A DNA stretch of 64,000 bases, from assembly GCF_011378855.1 (NCBI RefSeq), contig NZ_WTLB01000003.1, positions 1 to 64,000 of the forward strand, given 5' to 3'. Both the position numbers and the translations under genes were made by a program. Source of the stretch: Pseudoalteromonas sp. Z1A8. Its GTDB lineage: Bacteria > Pseudomonadota > Gammaproteobacteria > Enterobacterales > Alteromonadaceae. Within the stretch, counting starts at the first letter, position 1; every line of letters begins with the position of its first letter. The notes beneath the pieces are model-generated. The model worked only from the letters and a program-made list of their open reading frames with translations, was not told where the DNA came from and did no database searches. Positions 9,244 to 19,740 of the stretch are shown one piece after another.

Positions 9244-10500
9244 TTAAGCGTATACAGGTAATTTTGCACAAATAGCTTTTACTTTTTCTTTAACTTGCGC
9301 CTGTACAGATTCATCGGTGATGTTATCTAGTACGTCACAAATCCAGCCAGCAAGCTCTTTTGATTCTTCTTCTTTAAAACCACGACGAGTGATAGCAGGA
9401 GAACCAATACGCAAACCAGATGTTACAAACGGTGAGCGTGGATCGTTTGGCACTGAGTTTTTATTAACTGTGATGTTAGCGTTGCCTAGGGCAGCGTCCG
9501 CATCTTTACCAGTGATATCTTTGTCGATTAAATCAAGTAAGAATAAGTGGTTTTCAGTTTTGTCAGATACGATTTTGTAGCCACGTTCTTGCATAACTGC
9601 AACCATTGCTTTTGCGTTTTTAACAACTTGTGTTTGGTATACTTTAAACTCTGGTTGAAGTGCTTCTTTAAATGCCACTGCTTTTGCTGCAATAACATGA
9701 CATAAAGGACCGCCTTGGCCACCAGGGAAAACAGCGCTATTAAGCTTTTTGTAAATAGCTTCGTCGCCACATGCAGAAATAATTAAACCACCACGAGGGC
9801 CTGCAAGTGTTTTATGCGTAGTTGTTGTTACAACGTGTGCATGAGGAACTGGGCTTGGGTAAACGCCTGCCGCAATTAAGCCGGCAACGTGAGCCATATC
9901 AACAAACAGGTAAGCACCTATTTTATCAGCAATTTCACGGAACTTAGCCCAATCAACAATACCTGAGTACGCTGAGAAACCACCAATAATCATTTTTGGT
10001 TTATGCTCAAGTGCTAGCGCTTCAACTTGTGCGTAATCAATTTCGCCCGTTGCTTCATCTAGTCCGTATTGAATTGCATTGTAAAGCTTACCAGAGAAGC
10101 TTACGTGAGAACCGTGAGTTAAGTGACCACCATGAGCTAAGCTCATACCTAATACAGTATCGCCTGCATCTAACAATGCTAGAAAAACAGCCGCATTTGC
10201 TTGCGAACCAGCATGTGGCTGTACGTTAGCATAGTCAGAACCAAATAATTCGTTAGCACGGTCAATTGCTAATTGCTCAACAACATCTACATGCTCACAA
10301 CCGCCATAATAACGTTTGCCTGGGTAACCTTCTGCGTATTTGTTTGTAAGCTGTGAACCCTGCGCTTCTAGTACGCGTGGGCTACAGTAGTTTTCTGAAG
10401 CGATTAGTTCGATATGCTCTTCTTGGCGAGCAGTTTCTTTGGTTATCGCGTCAAATAACTCTGGATCAAAATCCGAAATATTCATGCTACGTTCTAACAT
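9244..10500 (-). CDS. glyA: serine hydroxymethyltransferase
   Basis: 418 aa PLP enzyme that converts serine and tetrahydrofolate to glycine and 5,10-methylene-THF, the main one-carbon source. Seen: the N-terminal [19 protein letters not shown], like the E. coli protein and so deciding the start; [31 protein letters not shown] containing the PLP-binding lysine; and the C-terminal [17 protein letters not shown] single-gene unit with its own terminator. The 5' region (10501-10730) holds no ORF I believe in. Confidence 0.99.
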   Translation of the reverse strand: MLERSMNISDFDPELFDAITKETARQEEHIELIASENYCSPRVLEAQGSQLTNKYAEGYPGKRYYGGCEHVDVVEQLAIDRANELFGSDYANVQPHAGSQANAAVFLALLDAGDTVLGMSLAHGGHLTHGSHVSFSGKLYNAIQYGLDEATGEIDYAQVEALALEHKPKMIIGGFSAYSGIVDWAKFREIADKIGAYLFVDMAHVAGLIAAGVYPSPVPHAHVVTTTTHKTLAGPRGGLIISACGDEAIYKKLNSAVFPGGQGGPLCHVIAAKAVAFKEALQPEFKVYQTQVVKNAKAMVAVMQERGYKIVSDKTENHLFLLDLIDKDITGKDADAALGNANITVNKNSVPNDPRSPFVTSGLRIGSPAITRRGFKEEESKELAGWICDVLDNITDESVQAQVKEKVKAICAKLPVYA

Positions 10501-10730
10501 TGGGGTCTCCTAGGGCAACGTGTATGGTGTTTTTTAGAGGCTTTATTGTACGCTTTAAACGACTCTTTGCCTACGCTCTTAAGTTGAGGATATTTAAACA
10601 GGGATTGAAACTATTTCACAGCTCTTTTAAGATGATATTTTTTTATAAAGCCATAATAATTTTAAATGAATTATATTCACTACATTTAATTAGTAAATAT
10701 AACTAAGTGTATTCATCCGTATAAAGTTAT

Positions 10731-10753
10731 AAAAAAAGCGGCTCAAGCCGCTT
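10731..10753 (-). terminator. terminator of the thrABC operon
   Basis: Stem AGCGGC / GCCGCT (10737-10742 and 10747-10752) with seven A on the plus strand at 10731-10737, giving a U run in the minus transcript 17 bp after thrC. Confidence 0.88.
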
Positions 10754-10769
10754 TTCCTTTTAATTTAAC

Positions 10770-12053
10770 TTAGCCTAATTTAGCGAGCATTTCGGTACGT
10801 AACTCGTCGTAATCGGCGTTCATATCGCTTGCTAGGCATGGTTTTGCTAGTGCATCAGCAAGTGGTTTTGGCATACCTAATTCAATATTTAGAATACCCT
10901 CTACGCTTTCTTTAAACTTAGCAGGATGAGCTGTCGCTAAAAAGATACCCGCTGCACCAGGTGCCCGATTTTCAACAAGACCTTGGTAAGCAATAGCAGT
11001 ATGAGGCTCCGCAACATAGCCAGTTTGTTGAATTTTTTTCATCACGGCTTGCGTGTCTTGCTCGTTTACGCTTGTTGAATAAAAATTATCGTAGCTAAAC
11101 CAGTTATTATCTAACATTGTTTGTACACGCGGCCAATTGTTTGGCTTACTTACATCCATCGCATTTGAAAGCGACTCAAGCGTTGCGTTTGGCGTCCAGT
11201 TTTTATCAAGCATAAAGCGCGGCACAGTATCATTTTGATTTGTTGTTGCACTTAATTTGCCAACAGGTAAACCAATAACCGCACCAATCATTGCGGCGCA
11301 CACATTACCAAAGTTACCACTAGGTACTGATATATGTGCTGTTGCGCGTTTTTCTTTTGGTAGCTGTGCGATGGCTTCAAAGTAGTAACAAACCTGAGCA
11401 ACTAAACGGCTAATATTAATTGAATTAGCTGAGTTAAGCCCAAGTGTTGATTTAACTTCTTCATCTAAAAAGGCATTTTTAACTAGCTCTTGGCAATCAT
11501 CAAAGCTGCCCTCAACTGCGTAACAATGAATATTGTTACCTAGCGTAGTAAATAGCTTTTGCTGAGCAAGTGAAATTTTGCCTTTAGGGTATAAAATAAC
11601 AACATCGATATTTGGTTTATTGTAAAAAGCATGCGCTACAGCTGCACCGGTATCGCCCGATGTTGCTGTTAAAATAGTTACTTTCTCGTCTTTGTTAAAC
11701 TGCGTTAAACACTCTGCCATAAAGCGACCACCAAAGTCTTTAAACGCAAGTGTAGGACCATGAAACAACTCTAAGCAGTATGTATTCTCTTCAACTTCCA
11801 CCAGCTTAACTGGAAAGTTAAATGCATTTTTAACCATTTGTGCCACAGTGTCGCTTGGCAGCTCATCACCAATTAGGTGAGATAATATTTTACCACTGCG
11901 TGTAACAAAGTCCATATCAAGCAATGCATCAACATCGGACAGTGGGGCAAGGGATTCAGGGAAAAACACACCTTGATTACGACCCAAACCTGTTTTTACG
12001 GCTTCAACGAACGACACTTTTTGTGAGCTATCTTTTAAATTATGTAATTGCAT
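10770..12053 (-). CDS. threonine synthase thrC: threonine synthase
   Basis: 427 aa PLP enzyme, the last step of threonine synthesis (O-phosphohomoserine to threonine). Seen: FHGPTLAFKDFGGRFMAE with the PLP lysine, ILTATSGDTGAAVAHAF, and SVPSGNFGNVCAAMIGAVIG, the phosphate-binding loop of fold-type II enzymes. Length and N-terminus match the E. coli-type short subfamily. It follows thrB by 11 bp and ends the operon. Confidence 0.98.
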   Translation of the reverse strand: MQLHNLKDSSQKVSFVEAVKTGLGRNQGVFFPESLAPLSDVDALLDMDFVTRSGKILSHLIGDELPSDTVAQMVKNAFNFPVKLVEVEENTYCLELFHGPTLAFKDFGGRFMAECLTQFNKDEKVTILTATSGDTGAAVAHAFYNKPNIDVVILYPKGKISLAQQKLFTTLGNNIHCYAVEGSFDDCQELVKNAFLDEEVKSTLGLNSANSINISRLVAQVCYYFEAIAQLPKEKRATAHISVPSGNFGNVCAAMIGAVIGLPVGKLSATTNQNDTVPRFMLDKNWTPNATLESLSNAMDVSKPNNWPRVQTMLDNNWFSYDNFYSTSVNEQDTQAVMKKIQQTGYVAEPHTAIAYQGLVENRAPGAAGIFLATAHPAKFKESVEGILNIELGMPKPLADALAKPCLASDMNADYDELRTEMLAKLG

Positions 12054-12064
12054 GACTACCTATC

Positions 12065-13000
12065 CTATAAAACTGTTAATTGACGCGTGCCGTCGTTATC
12101 TAATTTACAAATGTGGCAAAAGCCTTGCTCGTTAATGTAATTGGTTTCTAACCACTGCGCGCATTGCTGTGCAGCTTCAAGTGTTTTACACACACTAAAT
12201 AAGGTTGGTCCTGCGCCCGAAATACTGACTATTTCAGCGCCCAGCGCTGGCAAGCTTGCTTTGGCTTCACTAAAGCCTTTTATAAGCGGTGCGCGGTAAG
12301 GTTCTGCTATTTCATCTTTCATTATGCTTAGCGCATCGTCAAAACGATTAGTTAACAGCAAGCTACTAAATGCCGACAAACGCTGAGCAAACTCAACACT
12401 TGCATGCATGCTCAACTCTTTTGGTAAAACAGAGCGCGCTTTTGCTGTATTTAGCGAAAAACCAGGAAACGCAGCAACGTAGTACCAGTTTTCATCAACA
12501 GGCAGTGCAATCGATTTATCAGGGATTAAATCACCGGTTAATTGCAAACCACCTAAATAACATGGCGTAATGTTGTCGTAATGGCGACCACCGCTCACTA
12601 CAGCTTCAAAGTCAGCCATAAGCTCAATAAGCTCAACCTGACTTAAATGAGTTTTTGCAAACTTATCAAGGGCAGCAAAAGTAGCCACGACCGAACATGC
12701 ACTAGAGCCAAGCCCTGAGCCAATTGGTAAGTTCTTTTTAAGCTCGAGCTTTACGCTTGGCATAGTAGGCGCAACATGCGCTCTAAAATGCACTAAACAC
12801 TGGTACGCTAAATTCTCATTCGCATCACTTGGTAACTTATGAGCGTACTCGCCTGTGCAAATAAATTCGTCGCTTGGTGCTGCGCTTACAACGGCTACAT
12901 CACCTAACAAACTGCCATCAATTGGCGCAAGCGCTGCGCCAAGTGCATCAAAACCCACTGCAAAATTACCAATAGACGCCGGAGCATATACTTCAATCAT
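12065..13000 (-). CDS. thrB: homoserine kinase
   Basis: 311 aa GHMP-family kinase that phosphorylates homoserine. Seen: N-terminal VYAPASIGNFAVGFDALGAA, the GHMP ATP loop NLPIGSGLGSSACSVVA (about 89-105), and the C-terminal glycine-rich VSISGAGPTLFSV. Nine bp separate it from thrA, typical of the tightly packed thr operon. Confidence 0.98.
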   Translation of the reverse strand: MIEVYAPASIGNFAVGFDALGAALAPIDGSLLGDVAVVSAAPSDEFICTGEYAHKLPSDANENLAYQCLVHFRAHVAPTMPSVKLELKKNLPIGSGLGSSACSVVATFAALDKFAKTHLSQVELIELMADFEAVVSGGRHYDNITPCYLGGLQLTGDLIPDKSIALPVDENWYYVAAFPGFSLNTAKARSVLPKELSMHASVEFAQRLSAFSSLLLTNRFDDALSIMKDEIAEPYRAPLIKGFSEAKASLPALGAEIVSISGAGPTLFSVCKTLEAAQQCAQWLETNYINEQGFCHICKLDNDGTRQLTVL

Positions 13001-13009
13001 AACGAGCTC

Positions 13010-15427
13010 CTAGCGCGATAACGTTTTTAAAATATCAGCAAATACACCCGCGGCTGTTACTTCCGAGCCGGCGCCATAACCACGAATTACAAACGGACGT
13101 GGCTGGTAGTATTGGCTTAAAATGGCCAGTGCGTTTTCACCATCACGAATGACACTAAGCGCATGCTTTGCATCTACCGCTTCAATACCTACTTTACAGT
13201 GGCCTTCTTTAATTGTGCCTACATAGCGAAGTACCCTACCCTCACTCGCAGCGCTTTTGATACGGTCGTTAAAATCAGCATCTAAGCTTGGTAGTTTTGC
13301 CATAAACTCATCAACGCTATCACCTTGTGCAAAACCTGGTGGTAATACAGACTCAACTTCAATATCGCTTAGCTCTAATTTCATACCGGCTTCGCGAGCA
13401 ATGATCAATAACTTACGTGCTACATCGGTACCCGATAAATCATCACGAGGATCTGGCTCAGTAAAGCCACTTTCTTTGGCTTTAATAGTTGCCTCAGAAA
13501 GTGATAAACCATCTTGAAGTGCGCCAAACATATACGAAAGTGAACCTGATAAAATACCGCTAAACTCTAATAACTCATCACCGGCACCAAATAATGACTG
13601 TAAGTTGTCGATTACTGGTAAGCCTGCACCTACGTTAGTTTCGTATAAAAATTTGCGATTATTTTTTTGTGTTGCAGCAATTAAATCTTGGTAATACGTG
13701 TATGAGCTCGTTGTTGCTTTTTTATTGGCAGCAACCACATGAAAGCCCGCATTTAAAAAGTCTACATATTGCGCAGCAAGTGCATCCGACGATGTACAGT
13801 CAACAAGCACAGGATTTACTAAATGATTTTGTTTAACAAATTGCTCTACTAGTTTTAAATCAAACGCCTGCTCAGATGAGGCCAATTTTTGCTGCCAATC
13901 ACTAAAAGCAATGCCTTCACTATCTAGGTGTAATTGACGAGAGTTAGCAACACCATACAAGTTAAGTTTAATATTACGTTTTTCTAGCCACGCTTGTTGG
14001 CGCTCAAGCTGATTAATAAGCTCTTGCCCTACTAAGCCACAACCTAGTAAAAACACATCAATTGATGGCACATGCGTAAAGAAGTTTTCATGGCATATTT
14101 TAACTGCGTCGTTACACAGTTCGCCGTCAATCACGGCTGAAATAGCACTTTCAGTAGAATCTTGCGCAATGGCAACAATGTTTACTTGAGCTTGTGCAAG
14201 CGATGCAAAAAACTTAGCTGCTAAACCACGATGCGCGCGCATGTTATCACCTACTAACGTAACAATCGCTAAATTGCGCTGTACTTGTACAGGTTCAATA
14301 AGTCCAGCTTGTAACTCTAGTTCAAACGCAGTTTGTAGCGCATCGAGTGCAAGTGCTAAATCAGTTTCATGTACACAAAAGCTAATGCTAAATTCACATG
14401 ATGACTGTGTAATTAATACTATTGATACGTTATCGTGAGCAAGTGCATTAAATACCTTAGACGCCATGCCCACTTTACCTTTCATACCTGGGCCTGAAAC
14501 AGTTAGCATTGCAAGGTCTTGTAAGCTCGAAAGCGCTTTTACTGGCTCATCTGACGAATAATCGTTACCAATTAATGAACCTTGTGCGTCTGGATTATGT
14601 GTATTTTTAATTTCGCACGGCACACCCGCTTTAGCACACGGCAGTATTGTTTTAGGGTGAAGTACTTTTGCACCAAAGTAAGAAAGCTCCATCGCTTCTT
14701 TATAAGATAAAAAATCTACTTTAGTCGCTTTTTTGATGTAACGAGGGTCAGCGCTATATACGCCATCAACGTCAGTCCAAATTTGGCAAATTTCAGCTTC
14801 TAAACATGCTGCTGCAATTGCTGCTGAGTAGTCTGAGCCATTACGGCCAAGCGTTGTAAGCTCACCTTTATCATTACTCGCTGTAAAACCAGGCATGATA
14901 TAAATAGTTGCAGGGTTTTCTTTAAGCACAGCTTGAAAGCGAGCTTTACTTGTTACTAAATCAGCCTCGGCGTCGATATAACCGCCAGTTGAAGCGATAC
15001 AGCTTGTTGCTTCTAAGTATCTTGCATCGTGCGAGTTCAATAAAGCCTGCATTAAAGAAACACTAACGCGCTCTCCAAAGCTAATTACAAATGCGCGAAC
15101 TTGATCGGGGCAACATTGTATAAGTGATACGCCATCTAGTTTATTTTTAAGCTCACCCAAATTTGGCCAGTGTGCAACTACCGCACCACTTTCTTCAACG
15201 TTAGCTTTCAAACCTTCACAGCGGCTTACCAATGCTTGCCATTGTTGACTAAAATCTAACCCTTGCTCTGCAGCACTTGCAAGTGCAACTAAGGAATCGG
15301 TCATTCCACCGGGAGCAGAAAGTACCAAAAGCATTTCATCTTTTAATTGTGCTTTAACTAGCTGAGCTACCTGTTGTAAGCATGCATAGTCGGCAAGCGA
15401 AGACCCACCAAATTTTAAAACTCGCAT
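13010..15427 (-). CDS. thrA: bifunctional aspartokinase I / homoserine dehydrogenase I
   Basis: 805 aa. Aspartokinase (about 1-280) with [15 protein letters not shown] and [14 protein letters not shown]; two ACT domains (about 300-440; [20 protein letters not shown] and [19 protein letters not shown]), the threonine-feedback module; NAD(P)-binding and homoserine dehydrogenase domain (about 455-805; [49 protein letters not shown]). It commits aspartate to the threonine/methionine branch. Controlled by the leader peptide and attenuator directly upstream. Confidence 0.98.
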   Translation of the reverse strand: MRVLKFGGSSLADYACLQQVAQLVKAQLKDEMLLVLSAPGGMTDSLVALASAAEQGLDFSQQWQALVSRCEGLKANVEESGAVVAHWPNLGELKNKLDGVSLIQCCPDQVRAFVISFGERVSVSLMQALLNSHDARYLEATSCIASTGGYIDAEADLVTSKARFQAVLKENPATIYIMPGFTASNDKGELTTLGRNGSDYSAAIAAACLEAEICQIWTDVDGVYSADPRYIKKATKVDFLSYKEAMELSYFGAKVLHPKTILPCAKAGVPCEIKNTHNPDAQGSLIGNDYSSDEPVKALSSLQDLAMLTVSGPGMKGKVGMASKVFNALAHDNVSIVLITQSSCEFSISFCVHETDLALALDALQTAFELELQAGLIEPVQVQRNLAIVTLVGDNMRAHRGLAAKFFASLAQAQVNIVAIAQDSTESAISAVIDGELCNDAVKICHENFFTHVPSIDVFLLGCGLVGQELINQLERQQAWLEKRNIKLNLYGVANSRQLHLDSEGIAFSDWQQKLASSEQAFDLKLVEQFVKQNHLVNPVLVDCTSSDALAAQYVDFLNAGFHVVAANKKATTSSYTYYQDLIAATQKNNRKFLYETNVGAGLPVIDNLQSLFGAGDELLEFSGILSGSLSYMFGALQDGLSLSEATIKAKESGFTEPDPRDDLSGTDVARKLLIIAREAGMKLELSDIEVESVLPPGFAQGDSVDEFMAKLPSLDADFNDRIKSAASEGRVLRYVGTIKEGHCKVGIEAVDAKHALSVIRDGENALAILSQYYQPRPFVIRGYGAGSEVTAAGVFADILKTLSR

Positions 15428-15454
15428 TGTTTATGTTCCTCATCCCATAAAACG

Positions 15455-15490
15455 AAAAAAGGCCTGTGTTCTAAGTGAACACAGGCCTTT
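15455..15490 (-). terminator. thr operon attenuator
   Basis: A perfect stem, GGCCTGTGTTC (15461-15471) with GAACACAGGCC (15477-15487), loop of 5, extended by A-T pairs, with six T on the minus strand directly after it. It sits between the leader peptide stop (15516) and the thrA start (15427), the classical place for a Rho-independent attenuator controlled by ribosome stalling in the leader. Confidence 0.93.
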
Positions 15491-15515
15491 AAATTTGTTG
15501 CACCGACCTATGCCA

Positions 15516-15575
15516 CTATCCAGTAAGAATGATGGTTGTAATAATAATGGTCAGTACGCGATTAATTGTTTTCAT
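15516..15575 (-). CDS. thrL: thr operon leader peptide
   Basis: A 19-codon ORF reading MKTINRVLTIIITTIILTG. It holds 5 Thr and 6 Ile codons, most of them clustered in residues 9-18, just as the E. coli thr leader is rich in Thr and Ile. It lies 25 bases upstream of the attenuator stem. Shortage of charged tRNA-Thr or tRNA-Ile should stall the ribosome here and favour an antiterminator. An AAGGCAG-like Shine-Dalgarno lies upstream, as does a TTGACA hexamer. Confidence 0.92.
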   Translation of the reverse strand: MKTINRVLTIIITTIILTG

Positions 15576-15655
15576 ATGTTAAGACTGCCTTAACAAAGGC
15601 TATGCTGTCAACCCTAAATTAAAAGATAAAACAGCCTTTTTAAACATGAAAAAAC

Positions 15656-16024
15656 CTAATGAATGCCAAATTTATGCAATATTTCATTCAAGCTTGATTT
15701 GTTAATAGGTTTATCAATAAAATCAATTGCGCCAAGTTGGGCGACTCGTTGCTTCATTTTTTCTTGTATATCGGCAGAAATAACTAAAACAAAGCACTCT
15801 ATTTTTTCTGTTTTTATAGTCTCGAGCACTTGTATACCATCAACTTCAGGCATGGTGAGATCTAAGCACAATAAATCAAAGCTTTGTGCTCGTAAAAGTT
15901 CTAGAGCGTGCGCCCCATTTGTAGCTTGTTGTATTTCTGCGTCTATACATTCATTTAAACACCGCACGACTTGTTTACGGGCGACTGTTGAATCATCACA
16001 GACTAATATCGAGAATTTCATCAT
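15656..16024 (-). CDS. single-domain CheY-like response regulator
   Basis: 122 aa from MMKFSILVCDDS. A receiver domain only: the acidic pair in LVCDD, phospho-aspartate in LLCLDLTMPEVDG, a serine in VISAD and the lysine in IDKPI are all present. There is no output domain, so it must act by protein interaction or phosphotransfer. A GTG at 16084 would add 20 residues, and an AAGGAGGG lies in that extension, so the start is uncertain. It is divergent from the sensor kinase at 16362, a plausible partner. Nothing else identifiable lies in the 337 bp between them. Confidence 0.85.
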   Translation of the reverse strand: MMKFSILVCDDSTVARKQVVRCLNECIDAEIQQATNGAHALELLRAQSFDLLCLDLTMPEVDGIQVLETIKTEKIECFVLVISADIQEKMKQRVAQLGAIDFIDKPINKSSLNEILHKFGIH

Positions 16025-16361
16025 GTTTACTACTATACAACCATCAAAGTTATTGAAAGACCGCCCTCCTTGCATTTTATACACTTTAACACGTTCCTAA
16101 ATACTCAACACATTAATAATTTAATACCATGATAAATATAGAGTAAGTCCGTATTAAATAAAAATCGAAATCAAATATCAGCTAAAGTGATAATAGTTAA
16201 CATGTAACAAATAGACTACTTTATAGCTTAGTTTAATTACTTTGGTACTACACGCCTATTTTTTAGGTTTATCTTATTAAATTTTAAGTTTTTTATTTAT
16301 TTTTAGAGGTTTATTGACTAACTTTTAAGTAACTACCGTAACGTTATAAAAATAATAATGG

Positions 16362-18146
16362 ATGAACAAGTCACTTATGTTACAAAAGAGCCTTTCTAAG
16401 AAGTTACTAACTAGCGTTTTGTCCGTTTATTTTTTACTTACCTTTGTAGTGACTTGCGGACAAGTGCTTGCTGAATACGTTAATACTAAAGATTACATTC
16501 GCAATGAACTCAGTACCTTGCAAAAAACATTTAGCCGCAGCTTAACGCGTGCTATTTGGGAACTTAATACCAAACAAACAATTACAACGGCAGAAGGTCT
16601 ACTCGCCATCCCTATGATTGAAGGGATTATTGTTCGTGACGACAGTGGCGAAATTATTTCACAGTTAGGGCGATCACTTGACATACACAAGCTATACAAT
16701 CAACAACTTGTTCAAGAAGAAGTTATTTTAGAAGATACTAAATCGGGTTTATTTGGTTACACTTTTCCACTTATTTTTGAATTTTCAGGACGCGCAACCC
16801 AAGTCGGTGACGTTACGCTATTTTCTAGTCGTGAAGTTGTATTTAGTCGCATTATGGTATCAATCTATTTTTTGATTGGTAATGCGATGATCAAAACAAC
16901 ATTTCTGATCATTCTGTTTTTAATGGCATTTAGAAAACTCCTAACAGAGCCTTTAACTGAACTCACTGAACAACTAGAAAATTTAGAAATAGATGAGCTA
17001 GAAGGCCAGCACATAGAAATAGAAACAGAAGAGCATAACGAACTAAAAGTAATGGAGCAGTCGTTTAACAAACTAATAGATAAAGTAGTTCAGTATAGAA
17101 AAGAACTTGAGCATACCCAAAAAGAACTCATTATTAGTAACGAAAAGCTTGACCATCACAACATACAGCTTGAACAAGACGTAGCTCGTAAAACATCAAA
17201 CTTAAGCCAAGCAATGATGGATTTACAGCAGCAAAAGTACGAACTCGAAAAGCAAAAAATTGTACTCACGGAAGAAATTGATTTACGCCGAAGTACAGAG
17301 CAAGAGTTAATTACAAAACAAACTGAATCTCAGCGCTACATAGAAGAGTTAAGCCTTGCACAGGAACGTTTGTTAGGCACAGAAAAAATGGCTGCGCTAG
17401 GCGGGCTGGTGGCAGGTATTACGCACGATATAAATACCCCCATTGGCATTGGTGTAACGGCAATCTCGTTTTTACAAGAGCGTTTAAATAAACTCGAAAA
17501 TGCTTATACCGAAAAAACGCTTTCGCCAAAAGCACTAGAAGAATTTATTAATGAGGCCAAGCAAAGTGCCAGTCTTTTAACAACCAATTTAGATAGAGCT
17601 TCAGAGCTTATTGCTAGTTTTAAACAAATAGCGGTCGATCAAGCTAGTGAAGCAGTAAGAACCATTAACTTTAAAGATTACGTTAACGAAGTAATACGCT
17701 CACTGCACCCACAACTAAAAAAGACATCCCACACTATAAAATTAGAATGTCCTGATGATTTAGTTTTAAATTTACCCGCAGGCGCTATAAGCCAAATTTT
17801 TACTAACCTAATTATGAATTCACTCATTCATGGCTTTGAAGGTAAAAGCAACGGTGTTATGGATATTAAAATAAGCGCTGATGACACTAACTTAACTATT
17901 GATTACAAAGATAATGGTAACGGTGTTACCAATGAGCAATTGAAAAAGCTCTTTGACCCATTCTTTACGACTAAACGAGATGAAGGCGGTAGCGGATTAG
18001 GCACCCACATAATGCTTAATTTAGTCAAGCAAACCCTTAGTGGCTCTATTGATGCAACGAGTGAACTAGGCAAAGGCTTGCGTTACTATATTCAATTTCC
18101 AAAGAACATGGCTAAGCCTCTGCCTATTTTTGATAAATATGAATAA
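16362..18146 (+). CDS. membrane sensor histidine kinase
   Basis: 594 aa. TM1 about 12-35, a periplasmic sensor of about 130 residues, TM2 about 168-190, then a HAMP-like segment and a long coiled coil (about 200-340), a HisKA domain with H355 in GITHDINTPIG, and an HATPase domain (N box NLIMNSLIHGFEGK, G1 DNGNG, G2 GGSGLGTHI). The HDINTP box and coiled coil resemble alteromonad kinases of unknown signal. No output regulator is fused; the divergent CheY-like protein may be its target. No clear terminator follows. Confidence 0.88.
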   Translation: MNKSLMLQKSLSKKLLTSVLSVYFLLTFVVTCGQVLAEYVNTKDYIRNELSTLQKTFSRSLTRAIWELNTKQTITTAEGLLAIPMIEGIIVRDDSGEIISQLGRSLDIHKLYNQQLVQEEVILEDTKSGLFGYTFPLIFEFSGRATQVGDVTLFSSREVVFSRIMVSIYFLIGNAMIKTTFLIILFLMAFRKLLTEPLTELTEQLENLEIDELEGQHIEIETEEHNELKVMEQSFNKLIDKVVQYRKELEHTQKELIISNEKLDHHNIQLEQDVARKTSNLSQAMMDLQQQKYELEKQKIVLTEEIDLRRSTEQELITKQTESQRYIEELSLAQERLLGTEKMAALGGLVAGITHDINTPIGIGVTAISFLQERLNKLENAYTEKTLSPKALEEFINEAKQSASLLTTNLDRASELIASFKQIAVDQASEAVRTINFKDYVNEVIRSLHPQLKKTSHTIKLECPDDLVLNLPAGAISQIFTNLIMNSLIHGFEGKSNGVMDIKISADDTNLTIDYKDNGNGVTNEQLKKLFDPFFTTKRDEGGSGLGTHIMLNLVKQTLSGSIDATSELGKGLRYYIQFPKNMAKPLPIFDKYE

Positions 18147-18259
18147 ATAAAAGTACATGCGTTAAATTTGTTCATATTCAACAGTAACAAATCAGTCATT
18201 TCGAGATACTGTTTTTATTGCTATGATTGTACAAATTTTTCAAATGGATTAATTCCCCT

Positions 18260-19177
18260 ATGTGGTTTAGTAACCTTATTTGTTACCGCTTTAAGCAAGA
18301 CGTTTCATACACTCAAGAAGATTTTGACAAAGCATTAGAGCAAGATTTATTTCGCCCATGTACGGGCCAAGAGCTTGCTACATTTGGTTGGACAAAAGCG
18401 TTTGGAAAGCATGGCGATACGCTATCGCATTTTTCTCAAAAAAGTATTTTAGTTTGCGCTAAACGTGAAGAAAAAGTACTTCCGGCTTCTGTTATTAACG
18501 AGCTAGTCGCTGAGAAAATTGATCTGATAGAAGCCGAAGAAAACCGCCCTGTTAAAAAGAAAGAAAAAGACGAGTTAAAAGAAAACATTCTTCATACTCT
18601 TCTACCTCAAGCATTTAAAAAGTCGAGCTTACAATTTGCTTTTATTGACCAAGAAAACGGTTGGGTTGTTGTAAATAGCGGAAGCTTTAATAAAGCAGAA
18701 GAGCTACTGGCATTACTTCGCAAATCGCTAGGAACGCTTCCTGTAGTACCTGCGTTTGCTAACTACGACCTAGATGTATTTTTAACTGATTGGTTAACTA
18801 ACTTTAGTACACCAGAGGGCTTTGCTATTGGCTCAGACGCTGAGCTTGAAGAAGCTGACGACAGCGGCGCACAAGTAAAGCTTAAAGGCCATGACCTATC
18901 ATGTGATGAAGTAAAATCGCATTTAGAAAGTGGTAAACGCGTAACTAAACTTGCCCTTGATTGGCAAGAACGCCTTAAGTTTATGCTGCAAAACGATGGT
19001 TCTATCAAACGTTTAAGCTACTCTGAAACTCTAAAAGAAGAAAACGCAGATATTCCTAAAGAAGATATGGCTTTAAAACTTGATGCTGACTTTATTTTAG
19101 CTTCTGAAGAAATAAAGCAATTACTTGAAGAACTAACTGCAGGTTTAGGTGACGTTGAAGATTTAGAAAAAGCGTAA
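18260..19177 (+). CDS. rdgC: recombination-associated protein RdgC
   Basis: 305 aa from ATG 18260. RdgC forms a ring around double-stranded DNA and limits RecA loading. Seen: MWFSNLICYRF, TPEGFAIGSDAELEE and ITKLALDWQ-type segments conserved in the family (here VTKLALDWQERLKFML). A TTG at 18227 would add 11 residues (MYKFFKWINSP), but the family starts at MWF or MLWF, so the ATG is preferred. Followed by a strong terminator and a repeat cluster. Confidence 0.95.
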   Translation: MWFSNLICYRFKQDVSYTQEDFDKALEQDLFRPCTGQELATFGWTKAFGKHGDTLSHFSQKSILVCAKREEKVLPASVINELVAEKIDLIEAEENRPVKKKEKDELKENILHTLLPQAFKKSSLQFAFIDQENGWVVVNSGSFNKAEELLALLRKSLGTLPVVPAFANYDLDVFLTDWLTNFSTPEGFAIGSDAELEEADDSGAQVKLKGHDLSCDEVKSHLESGKRVTKLALDWQERLKFMLQNDGSIKRLSYSETLKEENADIPKEDMALKLDADFILASEEIKQLLEELTAGLGDVEDLEKA

Positions 19178-19185
19178 ATACCTAA

Positions 19186-19249
19186 ATACCAACCTACATA
19201 AATATTTAAGCAATTTAACAAATTAAATAGCATATAAGCAGGTTGGTAT
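19186..19249. repeat. short MITE-like element A (64 bp)
   Basis: Bounded by ATACCAACCT and AGGTTGGTAT as terminal inverted repeats. Its reverse complement matches both ends of element C (19509-19668), so it looks like an internally deleted relative in opposite orientation. It begins 9 bp after the rdgC stop. Confidence 0.75.
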
Positions 19250-19256
19250 AACAGAT

Positions 19257-19294
19257 AAAAATCCGATAGCAGTTTACTGCTATCGGATTTTTTT
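19257..19294 (+). terminator. terminator after rdgC
   Basis: Long stem ATCCGATAGCAGT / ACTGCTATCGGAT (19261-19273 and 19276-19288), flanked by A and T runs. Strong, probably bidirectional. Note that element A lies between it and the rdgC stop. Confidence 0.9.
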
Positions 19295-19325
19295 ATGAAA
19301 TTTAGAAGCACTTATTTATATATTT

Positions 19326-19487
19326 ACACCAATTCCATTAAGTATGTGATCTAAATTTTACGCCGAAAAAATAATTCAGTTCTAGGCGTAAATTGATATA
19401 AATGGTTGTTCCCTTTGCGAAATTTACAACAAAGAAATGGGTTGTTTTAGCAAGTAAAATAGATCAGCTATTTATTGGAATTGGTAT
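19326..19487. repeat. MITE-like element B (162 bp)
   Basis: Ends ACACCAATTCCATTAA and TTATTGGAATTGGTAT form an imperfect 16-bp inverted repeat. The interior holds TTCTAGGCGTAAATT, a motif with an approximate counterpart in element C, and no coding frame. It shares GATCTAAATTTTAC (from 19348) with the GATC-rich region at 33374. Confidence 0.72.
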
Positions 19488-19508
19488 TATTAACCGCGAA
19501 CAGAGTTT

Positions 19509-19668
19509 ATACCAATCTGCTTATATACGGGTCTATTTAACGTTGAGAAAATTACGCTAGAACTAGGCGAAAATTTTTGTATCTAGTTGTTCTAAATAAA
19601 AAATTTTTAACGACGTTATAGTGCAATTTAATTCGTTAAATTGATCAAAGATTTATGCAGGTTGGTAT
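19509..19668. repeat. MITE-like element C (160 bp)
   Basis: Ends ATACCAATCTGC and GCAGGTTGGTAT are near-perfect inverted repeats. The interior contains AGAACTAGGCGAAAATTTTT and TAGTTGTTCTA. No coding frame. Full-length relative of element A and about the same size as element B. Confidence 0.75.
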
Positions 19669-19740
19669 TAGCTAACGAATGACGTATTAAAACCTAAGGT
19701 AATCATCTTTTAAGTAGGAGATTAAAGCATGGTTCAGAGG

